DNA from: Aestuariivivens sediminicola
Lineage (GTDB): Bacteria > Bacteroidota > Bacteroidia > Flavobacteriales > Flavobacteriaceae
DNA length: 64,000 nt
NCBI RefSeq assembly: GCF_022662015.1
Contig: NZ_JAKMCM010000007.1
Location: 62,001 to 126,000, forward strand
Direction: 5' to 3'
Part shown: positions 1-8,790 of the stretch, in pieces
Layout of the letters: each line of letters starts with the position of its first letter
Numbering within the stretch: position 1 is the stretch's first letter
Position numbers and translations under genes: made by a program
Notes under the pieces: model-generated
Database searches by the model: none
The model's input: only the letters and a program-made list of their open reading frames with translations
Told to the model about the DNA's origin: nothing

Positions 1-153
1 GAGGGTTTTCATAAAACTACTTTTTCCAGTTCCGGTCTTCCCGATCAGATAAACAAAGTCACCTCTATTAATCTCAACGTTAACATTAGATAAAACCAGG
101 CTTTCACCTTGATATATTGACGCGTTTTTTAATTGGAGAATAGGGTCGGGCAT
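1..153 (-). CDS. ftsE: FtsE-like cell-division ABC transporter ATP-binding protein (N-terminal part, cut by window edge)
   Basis: Only the first 51 codons are present; the gene runs off the left edge. The start codon is the reverse-complement ATG at 151-153. The translation begins MPDPILQLKNASIYQGE and reaches a Walker A motif GKTGTGKSS near residues 39-47, preceded by the typical 'RGDFVYLIG' strand. This is the nucleotide-binding fold of ABC ATPases. The short N-terminus and the Walker A context resemble FtsE, which with FtsX controls cell-wall hydrolysis at the division septum. Another small ABC ATPase cannot be excluded because the signature motif and Walker B lie outside the window. It diverges from the TPR gene at 353. 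Confidence 0.7.
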   Translation of the reverse strand, partial: MPDPILQLKNASIYQGESLVLSNVNVEINRGDFVYLIGKTGTGKSSFMKTL

Positions 154-293
154 CGTTTTGGACAAGTTAAAATTTAAAGGGTTAAAGTTAAACGTTTTCA
201 GGTAAATAATACGACAAGTGTTCCTTTTAAATTGTATCCCCAATTACAATGACATCGTATTTAATAAAACCGTTTATAATTATAGCACGATTG

Positions 294-326
294 TTGCGTT
301 ATAAGATTTAGATTAAATTATCTTTG
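294..326 (+). promoter_or_regulatory. Bacteroidota-type promoter for the TPR/OMP pair
   Basis: A TATCTTTG box at 319-326 matches the Bacteroidota -7 consensus TAnnTTTG. A TTG at 294-296 lies 22 bp upstream, at the long end of the usual spacing. Transcription would start about 20 bases before the ATG at 353. Confidence 0.5.
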
Positions 327-352
327 ATTCTTGAATTTAAACCCAATCGTTA

Positions 353-3300
353 ATGACTTTTAAAAACGTTTCACTGCTTGTGTTGGTCTTATGCCTTACT
401 GTTCCGGTTTTTGCTCAACAATCTGCAGCCTACACCAACAATCTGGTGGATTACCAGAAAGCACTTTCCCTTTATAACAACCAACAGTATTTGGCGGCCC
501 AATCCATGTTTAGGACGGTGGGCAAGTCTGCTGATGAGGACATTCTAAAGTCGGACTGTGCGTATTACATTGCCAATTGCGCCGTTCGTTTGAATCAGCA
601 GAATGCCGATGGACTGGTTGAAGATTTTGTAGCTGATTATCCAACCAGTACGAAACGCAATACCGCTTATGTTGATGTGGGAGATTATTATTTCGAGAAT
701 TCTAAGTATGCCTATGCCAAGAAATGGTATGACAAGGTAGACGAGGAGGCACTCAGCCGAACGGAAAAGGAAAAATTTAATTTCAATAACGGTTATGCGT
801 CCTTCTCAACCAAGCGCTACAAAGATGCCAGAACCTATTTAAGTCGGGTTGAGAATTCACAAAAGTACGGTTCCCAGGCGAAATATTATATTGGTTTTAT
901 GGCCTATGAAAATGATGACTATGAACAGGCAAACACGTATTTTGACCAAGTCAGCGACCAGGAACGCTACCAGGAAAAACTGTCCTATTATCAGGCAGAT
1001 TTGAACTTTAAACTCGGAAAATTTGAAGAGGCCATTCAACTGGCCACGGAACGGTTGGATAAAGGCGATGAGAGTGAAGTTTCAGAATTGTCTAAAATTA
1101 TTGGCGAAAGCCATTTCAATTTAAAACAATATGAGGAGGCTATACCTTTTCTCAAGGCATACAAGGGTAAACGGGGCAAATGGAACAACACGGATTTTTA
1201 TCAGTTGGGCTACGCCTATTACAAGCAAGAGGATTATGAGCATGCGGTATCGGAATTCAATAAGATTATAGGAGGAAACGATTACATTGCCCAAAATGCC
1301 TATTATCATTTAGGAGAGAGTTATATCAATCTGGATAAAAAACAGGAAGCATTGAATGCCTTTAAAAATGCTTCTGAAATGAATTTCGATCTAAAGATTC
1401 AGGAAGATGCATGGTTGAACTATGCCAAATTAAGCTATGACATTGGTAATCCTTATCAACCGGCACCACAGGTACTGTCGTCTTATTTAGATAAATACCC
1501 CAATACAAACTATAAGGATGAAATTGAAACGCTTTTAATAGATTCCTATATCACCTCAAAGAACTACAGGGAAGCTTTAAATTTACTTGAGGGTAAACGC
1601 AGCTTCGAACATAAGGTCGCCTATCAGAAAGTGGCATTTTACAGGGGTTTAGAACTCTATAATGAAGGACGCTATTTGGAATCTGCACAATTATTTGATG
1701 CTTCATTAAAAGAACCACGAGATCCAGTTTATACGGCGAGAGCCACATTTTGGAAAGCTGAAACCGATTTTAATTTAACCAATTACGATGCGGCTTTGAT
1801 CGGATTCAAGCAGTTTCAGCAGTCAGGACAAATGGCATTGCCGGAAATGAACAATATAGATTACAACATCGGCTATACCTATTTTAAACAAAAGAACTAT
1901 ACTCAGGCCACCGAATATTTCAAGACGTTTATTGCGAACCATAAGGAGGATAAAGTCCGCCTTAATGATGCCTACCTGAGATTAGGGGATGGTTATTTTG
2001 TATCCAGTGATTACGGTAATGCCATAACGGCCTATGAACAAGCCATTGCACTGAATGAGATTGATTCTGACTATCCATTTTTTCAAAAAGCATTGAGTGC
2101 CGGTTATCTTGGCCAATCTTCAAAAAAAATTAATGAATTGGAATCCTTCATTACGAGGTATCCGGATTCGAAACTTCGGGATGATGCCATGTATGAACTT
2201 GGTAATTCTTATGTCAAGGAGGGCCGGACAGAACGCGCTAATACCCTATATGACCGCTTAAACAGTGAATACCCTATGAGCTCATTCGTCCCTAAAACAT
2301 TGTTACGTCAGGGCTTGGTGTTTTATAATGCCGGACAAAATGAACAAGCCTTGGTTAAATTCAGAAAAGTGGCTGACGACTTTCCAAATACGCCGGAGGC
2401 CCAACAAGCCGTATCTACAGCAAGGTTGATTTATATAGACATTGGTCAGGTGAATGATTATGCCGCCTGGGTGAAGACCCTGGATTATGTTGAAGTTACC
2501 AATGCCGATCTGGACCATGCAACCTATGAGGCAGCGGAGAAACAGTACCTCGATAACAATACAAACAGAGCTATAAAGCAGTTTAACGGTTATTTGAACG
2601 AGTTTCCCAATGGGTTGCACGCCTTACAATCACATTTTTATTTGGCACAGCTGTATTTTAAAGAGAACCTCAAGGATAATGCTGCCCCACATTATCAATA
2701 TGTGTTAGAGTCCACTCAAAATGAATTTACTGAAGAGGCCTTAACGCGATTATCACAGTATCACCTGGAAAATAAAAACTGGAAAGCTGCTGTGCCCCTA
2801 TTGCTGCGATTAGAGCAGGAAGCCAACTTTCCTCAGAATGTGGTTTTCTCACAATCTAATTTGATGAAGGCTTATTATCAACAGGAAAATTACAATTCGG
2901 CTGTTGCCTATGCCGAAAAGGTACTGGGCAATTCAAAATTGGATAATAAAATAAGGAGTGACGCCTATATCATCATTGCAAGGTCTGCTGTGAAGACGGG
3001 AGATGAGGTAAAAGCAAAATCGGCGTATACCAGGGTAGAGGAGGTCGCCACAGGTGAAATGGCAGCCGAGGCACTCTACTATAATGCCTACTTCAAACAT
3101 AAGGAGGCTTTGTTTGATGCCTCGAACAAATCGGTTCAAAAATTAGCGAAGGACTATTCCGGATACAAATATTTCAGTGCTAAAGGTTTAGTGCTTATGG
3201 CCAAAAACTTCTATGCTTTAAATGATGCCTTTCAAGCCACGTACATCCTGGAAAGTGTTATTGCGAATTTTAAAGAATTCAGTGATGTCATAGAGGAGGC

Positions 3301-3370
3301 TCAAATGGAATTAAACAGGATCAAAGAGGAGGAATCCAAAACCAATGCCTCTATTCTGACCGAAGAGTGA
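353..3370 (+). CDS. Periplasmic tetratricopeptide-repeat protein, 1005 aa
   Basis: The protein opens with a clear Sec signal peptide (hydrophobic VSLLVLVLCLTVPVFA, then QQ at about residues 22-23). Nearly all the rest is TPR-like helical repeats: the pattern 'A..Y...Y..A...F..v' recurs from about residue 30 to 980, for example 'YYIANCAVRLNQQ', 'YYHLGESYINLDKKQEAL', 'AYLRLGDGYFVSSDYGNAI' and 'DDAMYELGNSYVKEGRTERA'. No enzymatic motif is visible. Such long secreted TPR solenoids act as protein-binding scaffolds, which is inference here. It is followed after 78 bp by an outer-membrane beta-barrel gene on the same strand, so the two are probably co-transcribed and may work together at the envelope. 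The ATG at 353 is used because the signal peptide starts directly there. Confidence 0.8.
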   Translation: MTFKNVSLLVLVLCLTVPVFAQQSAAYTNNLVDYQKALSLYNNQQYLAAQSMFRTVGKSADEDILKSDCAYYIANCAVRLNQQNADGLVEDFVADYPTSTKRNTAYVDVGDYYFENSKYAYAKKWYDKVDEEALSRTEKEKFNFNNGYASFSTKRYKDARTYLSRVENSQKYGSQAKYYIGFMAYENDDYEQANTYFDQVSDQERYQEKLSYYQADLNFKLGKFEEAIQLATERLDKGDESEVSELSKIIGESHFNLKQYEEAIPFLKAYKGKRGKWNNTDFYQLGYAYYKQEDYEHAVSEFNKIIGGNDYIAQNAYYHLGESYINLDKKQEALNAFKNASEMNFDLKIQEDAWLNYAKLSYDIGNPYQPAPQVLSSYLDKYPNTNYKDEIETLLIDSYITSKNYREALNLLEGKRSFEHKVAYQKVAFYRGLELYNEGRYLESAQLFDASLKEPRDPVYTARATFWKAETDFNLTNYDAALIGFKQFQQSGQMALPEMNNIDYNIGYTYFKQKNYTQATEYFKTFIANHKEDKVRLNDAYLRLGDGYFVSSDYGNAITAYEQAIALNEIDSDYPFFQKALSAGYLGQSSKKINELESFITRYPDSKLRDDAMYELGNSYVKEGRTERANTLYDRLNSEYPMSSFVPKTLLRQGLVFYNAGQNEQALVKFRKVADDFPNTPEAQQAVSTARLIYIDIGQVNDYAAWVKTLDYVEVTNADLDHATYEAAEKQYLDNNTNRAIKQFNGYLNEFPNGLHALQSHFYLAQLYFKENLKDNAAPHYQYVLESTQNEFTEEALTRLSQYHLENKNWKAAVPLLLRLEQEANFPQNVVFSQSNLMKAYYQQENYNSAVAYAEKVLGNSKLDNKIRSDAYIIIARSAVKTGDEVKAKSAYTRVEEVATGEMAAEALYYNAYFKHKEALFDASNKSVQKLAKDYSGYKYFSAKGLVLMAKNFYALNDAFQATYILESVIANFKEFSDVIEEAQMELNRIKEEESKTNASILTEE

Positions 3371-3448
3371 TGCTGCACCCAAATGGAGTTTTCAGTGATA
3401 CTATATAATCGAATAACAAGTTTTAATCATCAATCATAATTAATACCT

Positions 3449-5185
3449 ATGCGTAAGCACTTAACATATATCGTCCTATTAGCCCTGGTTTTCGGTATAA
3501 ACGAATCAATGGCGCAAAGAAAGCAAAATGACACCTTGAATACCGGTGTTATCGATGTAGTGAAACCCTACACCCCATCCATATCGGATGCGTTTAAAGT
3601 CAAGGAAACCCCGGCATTGGAAGATGCCGTAACCGAGACCAAAAAGTCCATTGAATACAATATTTTTTCGATTCCGGTGGCATCAACCTTTACCCCTGCC
3701 AAGGGACAAGCTGCCGTTGTTGAAAAAGCAAAGCCAGCCAAGCTGTATGATAATTATGCCACCTTAGGGGCCGGCACCTACACGACATTTTTAGGTGAAT
3801 TGTATTTGAATCACGCCATAAGCAGAACGGAAAGTGTAGGGGGGTATTTAAGTCATCACTCGTCTCAGGGTGGTATAGAGGGTGTCCGGTTTGAAGATGA
3901 TTTTTCCGATTCAAAAATTAACGTCAATTATGCCTCCCAATTGCGAGATATGGCCTGGAACGTTGAAGGTGGATTCCAACGTCTCACGTATAACTGGTAT
4001 GGGGTAGAAGACGCTTTCATAGATGCTGCACAGGCGACTGATATTCAAGTTGATCATTCTTTCTACAGTGCCTTTTTTGGAGGGGATATCTCTTTTGAAG
4101 ACACCTATATCAATTCAGGAAGTTTCTTTTTCAGGCGGTTCGGAGATAATCGTGGGTCGGGAGAGAATCGATTTAAATTCAACACGACCATAGATATTCC
4201 GATAAATGGGGAGGAGCTATCCACCGATTTGATCTTTGATTATTTAGGTGGCACATTCGATAGAAGCTACGATCTTGAGCAAGAGCTCAATTATGGCAAT
4301 TTTCAAATTGGTGTTGCCTCACAGTATGAAATGAAACAAGACGACCTTACAGTTAATTTTGGAGCCGCTTTGTTTTATTTAAATGAAAGGGAAAGTGGTG
4401 ATAGCAAATTTTACATCTATCCAAAAGTAACAGCCACATACCGTCTCGTCAACGAGATTCTGATTGCATATGGTGGAATTGAAGGGGGACTTATACAACA
4501 TTCCTATTACGATTTTGCTACCGAAAATCCCTTTGTTTCCCCCACTTTATTTATCGTTCCGACAGATCAGCAATATAATGCCTACCTGGGTTTAAAGGGG
4601 AAGTTGTCCAGTAATATGAGCTACAATCTTAGTGGCCATTACTGGGCTGACAGGAATAAAGCTTTATACAGGCATAATACAACCTTTTTGGATTTTACGG
4701 ATGCTGAGGACTATCAATACGGCAATTCTTTTGGGATCGTTTATGATGATGTGGATACCTTTAGTGTTTCAGGAGAATTAAATGTCGATGTTAACAGGAA
4801 TTTCACCCTTGGACTAAAGGCTGAGTATTTCAGTTACGGGACAAACAATGAAACCGAGGCCTGGAATTTACCGGATGTTAAGGGGTCCTTGTTTCTGGAT
4901 TATCGCATTAATGAGCATTGGTTTGCAGGGGCTAATCTGTTTTATTCCGGGGAACGAAAAGCCTTGTTGAGTAGCTTAGATCCCATTGAGGGCTATAATG
5001 ACATGGTTGTTGTCTTAGACAGTTATTTTGATGCCAATGTGCATTTAGGCTACAACATTAATGATAAAATCGCGGTATTTGCCAAGGCCAATAATTTATC
5101 GAATACAGCCTACCAGCGTTGGCTGTTTTACCCGGTGCAGAGCATTCAGTTTCTGACGGGTGCCACTTTTAAATTCGACTTTTAA
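3449..5185 (+). CDS. TonB-dependent-receptor-like outer-membrane beta-barrel protein lacking a plug domain
   Basis: A 578-aa protein with a signal peptide (MRKHLTYIVLLALVFGINESMAQ). A proline-rich periplasmic stretch of about 80 residues follows, containing 'VIDVVKPYTPSISDAFKVKE'. The remainder is alternating amphipathic beta-strands rich in Tyr, Phe and Asn. It ends in a hydrophobic strand with terminal Phe (ATFKFDF), the usual outer-membrane assembly signal. The barrel resembles the C-terminal part of TonB-dependent receptors, but I see no plug domain and the protein is shorter than that family's usual 700-1000 residues. Transport substrate is unknown. It sits 78 bp behind the TPR gene, suggesting a periplasmic scaffold plus outer-membrane partner. 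Confidence 0.7.
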   Translation: MRKHLTYIVLLALVFGINESMAQRKQNDTLNTGVIDVVKPYTPSISDAFKVKETPALEDAVTETKKSIEYNIFSIPVASTFTPAKGQAAVVEKAKPAKLYDNYATLGAGTYTTFLGELYLNHAISRTESVGGYLSHHSSQGGIEGVRFEDDFSDSKINVNYASQLRDMAWNVEGGFQRLTYNWYGVEDAFIDAAQATDIQVDHSFYSAFFGGDISFEDTYINSGSFFFRRFGDNRGSGENRFKFNTTIDIPINGEELSTDLIFDYLGGTFDRSYDLEQELNYGNFQIGVASQYEMKQDDLTVNFGAALFYLNERESGDSKFYIYPKVTATYRLVNEILIAYGGIEGGLIQHSYYDFATENPFVSPTLFIVPTDQQYNAYLGLKGKLSSNMSYNLSGHYWADRNKALYRHNTTFLDFTDAEDYQYGNSFGIVYDDVDTFSVSGELNVDVNRNFTLGLKAEYFSYGTNNETEAWNLPDVKGSLFLDYRINEHWFAGANLFYSGERKALLSSLDPIEGYNDMVVVLDSYFDANVHLGYNINDKIAVFAKANNLSNTAYQRWLFYPVQSIQFLTGATFKFDF

Positions 5186-5332
5186 GGTTAAAGATTAAGG
5201 TTAGAACTCAATCCCAGGATCAGCTTAAATACTGCTGTTGCCTGCCTGAAGAAGATCAGGACGTCATGGTTATACCCCGCCATGCCTTTGATATGGCATG
5301 AACTGCCTGTCGGTCTGAAGGGATACAGCCAA

Positions 5333-6040
5333 TTAAAATAGCCGGGCCAGATAATCGAAATGCGTTCCTTCTAAGATGAATTCACAGGTTAGGCCCACAT
5401 TGGTGCAGGCTGCTTTTAAGGTATCGAAATCGAGGTACAACCAGTTTATGGGGAGTTCGTACTCACCTTTATAGGACAGATAATAATCGAGCTCACCGTA
5501 ATAGGTCCTCTGTGTTTTCAACACTTCAAAATAGCTACCGGACGCACAGTCATCCTCATACATGTACCTGATGTCTGAGGAGTCTATTAAAATTTGCCCC
5601 TTTGCATTCAATAGGGTCTTTAAATGCTGCAAATACCTTTCGAGACGGTCCATTTTTTGAAAGATCCCCGTTCCATTCATAAGCAGTAATATCGTATCAA
5701 ACCTCTCTTTTTCGTTTAGAATATCCTTTTTTTCGGCATGAACAACACCTCGACGTTTTGCCACTTCTATGGCACCGGGAGAGATATCGATAGCTTTTAC
5801 ATTCAGACCTTTGTCCTGTAACCATAGGCTATGACTTCCTGCACCGCAGCCCACATCTAAAACTTTTCCATGGGCCAATTCCAATGCCTTCTGTTCAAGC
5901 AAAGGCATGGTCTTGAAATCCCGAAACAAATAGGGAAGTGGCAATATATCATCGTCAGAAATAGTTGTGGACGTAATGATATCCTCTACATAATTACCGT
6001 TTTGGTAATCTACTAACGCTTTTCCAAAGAGATCTTTCAA
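5333..6040 (-). CDS. Class I SAM-dependent methyltransferase
   Basis: A 235-aa cytosolic protein with the SAM-binding motif I 'VLDVGCGAGSH' at about residues 60-70, motif II acidic strand 'VKAIDIS' and the later 'FDTILLLMNG' strand, in the order expected for Rossmann-fold methyltransferases. The substrate is not predictable from sequence. The gene is monocistronic on the minus strand and divergent from the YkgJ-family gene at 6139 with about 100 bp between starts. The 147-bp stretch downstream (5186-5332) holds short inverted repeats around CATGCC/GGCATG but no U-tract and no recognisable gene. Confidence 0.8.
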   Translation of the reverse strand: MKDLFGKALVDYQNGNYVEDIITSTTISDDDILPLPYLFRDFKTMPLLEQKALELAHGKVLDVGCGAGSHSLWLQDKGLNVKAIDISPGAIEVAKRRGVVHAEKKDILNEKERFDTILLLMNGTGIFQKMDRLERYLQHLKTLLNAKGQILIDSSDIRYMYEDDCASGSYFEVLKTQRTYYGELDYYLSYKGEYELPINWLYLDFDTLKAACTNVGLTCEFILEGTHFDYLARLF

Positions 6041-6138
6041 AATTGTAGTATTAGTTCATATTGATGACCGTTGAAACATTTTTTAAGTTTTAATGGAACG
6101 TCCTGTATCGAATCGCTGATATTGAGTAATTTTACATT

Positions 6139-6630
6139 ATGCAGGACCATATTCTTAATCTTCCGAAGTTAGCCAAAGATAAGCATAACGAGAACAAAAA
6201 ATTCTTCAGAAGGCTCAAAATGAAACCACCCAGGAACCTGGATTATATGATGCAGGAACTGCATGATGCCGAATTCAACAAAACGTCTTGCCTGGAGTGC
6301 GCCAATTGTTGTAAAACCACTGGCCCCTTATTTACGGATAAAGATATAGAACGGATCGCAAAATTTTTAAAGTTAAAACCATTTCAATTTATTGAACACT
6401 ATTTGAAGGTCGATGAGGACAAGGATTATGTTTTGCAATCGGTGCCCTGTAGTTTTTTAGGCGCAGATAACTATTGTTCCATATACGATGTCAGACCAAA
6501 AGCATGCCGTGAATTCCCGCATACCGATCGAAAAAAATTTCATCAGATTTCGAATCTAACACTAAAAAATGTCGCCATTTGTCCTGCAGCCTTCAATATT
6601 GTTGAGGCCATGAAGAAAGCAATAAAATAG
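6139..6630 (+). CDS. YkgJ-family cysteine-cluster protein
   Basis: The 163-aa protein contains eight cysteines spaced as in the CxxCxxCC metal-cluster family (YkgJ/UPF0153): C51, C54, C57 and C58 in 'CLECANCC', then C104, C113, C123 ('DVRPKACREFP') and C148. The family is thought to bind zinc or an iron-sulfur cluster; its exact function is not established. There is no signal peptide, so it is cytosolic. It is followed after 27 bp by the hydroxylase gene at 6658 and is probably co-transcribed with it. A near-consensus TAATTTTA box just before the ATG may be its promoter. Confidence 0.85.
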   Translation: MQDHILNLPKLAKDKHNENKKFFRRLKMKPPRNLDYMMQELHDAEFNKTSCLECANCCKTTGPLFTDKDIERIAKFLKLKPFQFIEHYLKVDEDKDYVLQSVPCSFLGADNYCSIYDVRPKACREFPHTDRKKFHQISNLTLKNVAICPAAFNIVEAMKKAIK

Positions 6631-6657
6631 TTATATTTACCCGAGCTCTGGAATTTT

Positions 6658-7500
6658 ATGGAAGCTATAATACAGTATTTCGAAACCATACCTTCACACC
6701 ATCGCGTGATTCTAATTATTAGTGGCCTCGCCTTTTTTTGGGTGATAGAAGGTATGATCCCTTTATTTAGATTCAAGTATCATAAGTGGCGTCATGCGGT
6801 GCCTAACCTGTTTTTTAACCTAACCTTAATTTTGGTTAATTTACCCCTGGCGTTTATGTTGTTACAAACAGCAGATTGGGTCGAGACCAATGATTTTGGA
6901 CTTATTAATTGGTTACCTGACATGCCGCTTTGGTTGTATATCCTGATGGGCTTGGTGTTCATGGAATTATTCGGAGCCTATTTACCACATTATATCGAGC
7001 ACAAGGTCAAGCCACTTTGGATGGTGCATTTGGTGCATCATACCGATCACAAGGTCGATACGACTACGGCCAACAGGCATCACCCGATAGAAAGTGTCAT
7101 CCGGTTTTTTTTCACCTTGTTCGGCGTCTTTATTGTTGGAACTCCAATAGGTTTGGTGATGCTTTATCAATCCTTATCGGTAGTGGCTACTCAGTTTACG
7201 CATGCAAACATCAGATTGCCGAAGAGATTCGATACGCTATTAAGCTATGTACTGGTGTCTCCGGACATGCATAAGGTACACCATCATTACCGATTACCGT
7301 ACACCGATTCCAATTATGGTAATATTTTTTCAATTTGGGATCGCCTGTTTGGCACCTATATGAAACTGGATACCCGAGATATTGTTTATGGCGTTGATGT
7401 ATTTCCGGATGAAAAACAAAATAGTCAAATATGGCAATTACTTCTTCAGCCCTTTCAGAAGTACCAGAAACCAACGCAACAGCCTGAAACGCATAAGTGA
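6658..7500 (+). CDS. Sterol desaturase / fatty acid hydroxylase family membrane protein
   Basis: The 280-aa integral membrane protein has the histidine clusters of the fatty-acid hydroxylase superfamily that hold a di-iron centre: H111-x3-H115, 'HLVHHTDH' at 124-131, 'RHH' at 140-142, H182, and 'HKVHHH' at 205-210, followed by the conserved 'N..YGNIFSIWDRLFGTY' segment. Three or four hydrophobic segments lie between residues 15 and 175. The family uses O2 to hydroxylate or desaturate lipids in the membrane; in Bacteroidota the substrate of this branch is unknown. It converges with namZ, with only 3 bp between the coding ends. Confidence 0.85.
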   Translation: MEAIIQYFETIPSHHRVILIISGLAFFWVIEGMIPLFRFKYHKWRHAVPNLFFNLTLILVNLPLAFMLLQTADWVETNDFGLINWLPDMPLWLYILMGLVFMELFGAYLPHYIEHKVKPLWMVHLVHHTDHKVDTTTANRHHPIESVIRFFFTLFGVFIVGTPIGLVMLYQSLSVVATQFTHANIRLPKRFDTLLSYVLVSPDMHKVHHHYRLPYTDSNYGNIFSIWDRLFGTYMKLDTRDIVYGVDVFPDEKQNSQIWQLLLQPFQKYQKPTQQPETHK

Positions 7501-7503
7501 CGC

Positions 7504-8772
7504 CTAAGGGTAGATAAGATATTTCGCCCGTTGCTTTTTAAAATCTTCAATGCCTTCTTTCCAGGTCGCCCTGATAGCTGTTTCAGACCACCCACGCTCA
7601 ATCTGTTTCTGTAGCTCAGCTGTTCCGGCATGTCGTGTAAAATTGGCCCTGTTGAACACCTTCGAAGTATCACTGGCATTCTGATAGGCCTTTATAAGCC
7701 ATTTTACCGTCATCTCACCGTATAGTTTTTCTTCTCTTAGGTCTTCACCATAACACTTTATCTCTTTGTGTTTGGGGTTCTTAGCGCCGAAATTTTCTAT
7801 GGGGGTATAGGTAAATGAAAAAACCGCCTGATCTAAAAAGGGTGCACCGTAGCATTGAAACTGGTGCTCTGTGCCGCGTCCGGCGTTGATATTTGTGCCT
7901 TCAAAAAGCCCCAAACTGGGGTATAGTTTTATGGCTTGATCATTGGGTAGATTAGGCGACGGCCTCACGGGTAAACTGTATGGTGTTTGATGTGTGTAAT
8001 TCTTGACGGGAACAACGGTTATATCACAGGATATGCCATTTTCCAACCAGTTTTCACCATTAATCATATGTGCATATTCGCCGATGGTCATGCCGTGTAC
8101 CAGGGGAATAGGGTGCATACCCACGAAGCTTTTGTTTTCTATATCAAGTGAAGGGCCATCAATATAGTGTCCATTGGGATTGGGTCTGTCCAGGATCAAT
8201 ACCGGAATGTCGGCTTGAGCACAGGCTTCCATAACGTAATGCAATGTCGAAATATAGGTATAAAAACGTACGCCGACATCTTGTATGTCAAAAATAACAA
8301 TATCCAATCCCTCCAACTGCTCCGGTTTTGGTTTTCTATTTTTACCATACAGGGATACGATGGGTAAATTGGTTCTGGCATCGACGCCGTCTTTCACAGC
8401 CTCCCCTGCATCAGCAGTCCCCCGAAAACCATGTTCCGGTGCAAATACTTTTTTAATATTCAGGTTCAAGGTCAATAGTGAATCGACGATATGGGTATAC
8501 GGTTCCAAATCTGAGCGCTCAGGGTCTTTGTTTGTCGAAGATCCTATGGATTTGAAAATAACAGAGGTTTGATTGGCTACAATTCCAATGCGTTTATTCA
8601 CTAACATCGGTAAATAATCCTTGGTTCGGTTCGCTCCGACAACAAGGGTACTGTCGGGCGTATCCGCATGGGCCATTTGGTTTTCCTCTTTTTTATTCTT
8701 CATTTTAGAACCGCAGGAAATCGTTATCACAATCGCGATCATTATCGGGAATAAAACTGTATTTTTGAGCAT
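7504..8772 (-). CDS. namZ: Exo-beta-N-acetylmuramidase NamZ (DUF1343, GH171), lipoprotein
   Basis: A 422-aa protein with a lipoprotein signal (lipobox ITIS-C, Cys20), so it is membrane-anchored and outside the cytoplasm. The mature part carries DUF1343 hallmarks: 'RIGIVANQTS', 'VFAPEHGFRG' with the putative catalytic Glu113, 'VIFDIQDVGVRFYTY' and 'LDRPNPNGH'. This family releases N-acetylmuramic acid from the non-reducing end of peptidoglycan fragments and takes part in cell-wall recycling. Length agrees with the family. Its start codon lies only 18 bp from the divergent permease start at 8791. Confidence 0.85.
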   Translation of the reverse strand: MLKNTVLFPIMIAIVITISCGSKMKNKKEENQMAHADTPDSTLVVGANRTKDYLPMLVNKRIGIVANQTSVIFKSIGSSTNKDPERSDLEPYTHIVDSLLTLNLNIKKVFAPEHGFRGTADAGEAVKDGVDARTNLPIVSLYGKNRKPKPEQLEGLDIVIFDIQDVGVRFYTYISTLHYVMEACAQADIPVLILDRPNPNGHYIDGPSLDIENKSFVGMHPIPLVHGMTIGEYAHMINGENWLENGISCDITVVPVKNYTHQTPYSLPVRPSPNLPNDQAIKLYPSLGLFEGTNINAGRGTEHQFQCYGAPFLDQAVFSFTYTPIENFGAKNPKHKEIKCYGEDLREEKLYGEMTVKWLIKAYQNASDTSKVFNRANFTRHAGTAELQKQIERGWSETAIRATWKEGIEDFKKQRAKYLIYP

Positions 8773-8790
8773 ATTTTAAGTTGTAGTCAT

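Noticed and set aside
5186-5332. Inverted repeats CATGG/CCATG and CATGCC/GGCATG after the outer-membrane protein gene as a terminator
   Set aside because: Stems are short and there is no U-tract on either strand.
8167-8572. Open frames on the plus strand inside namZ
   Set aside because: They are antisense shadows of a well-supported gene, with no start context and no recognisable protein features.
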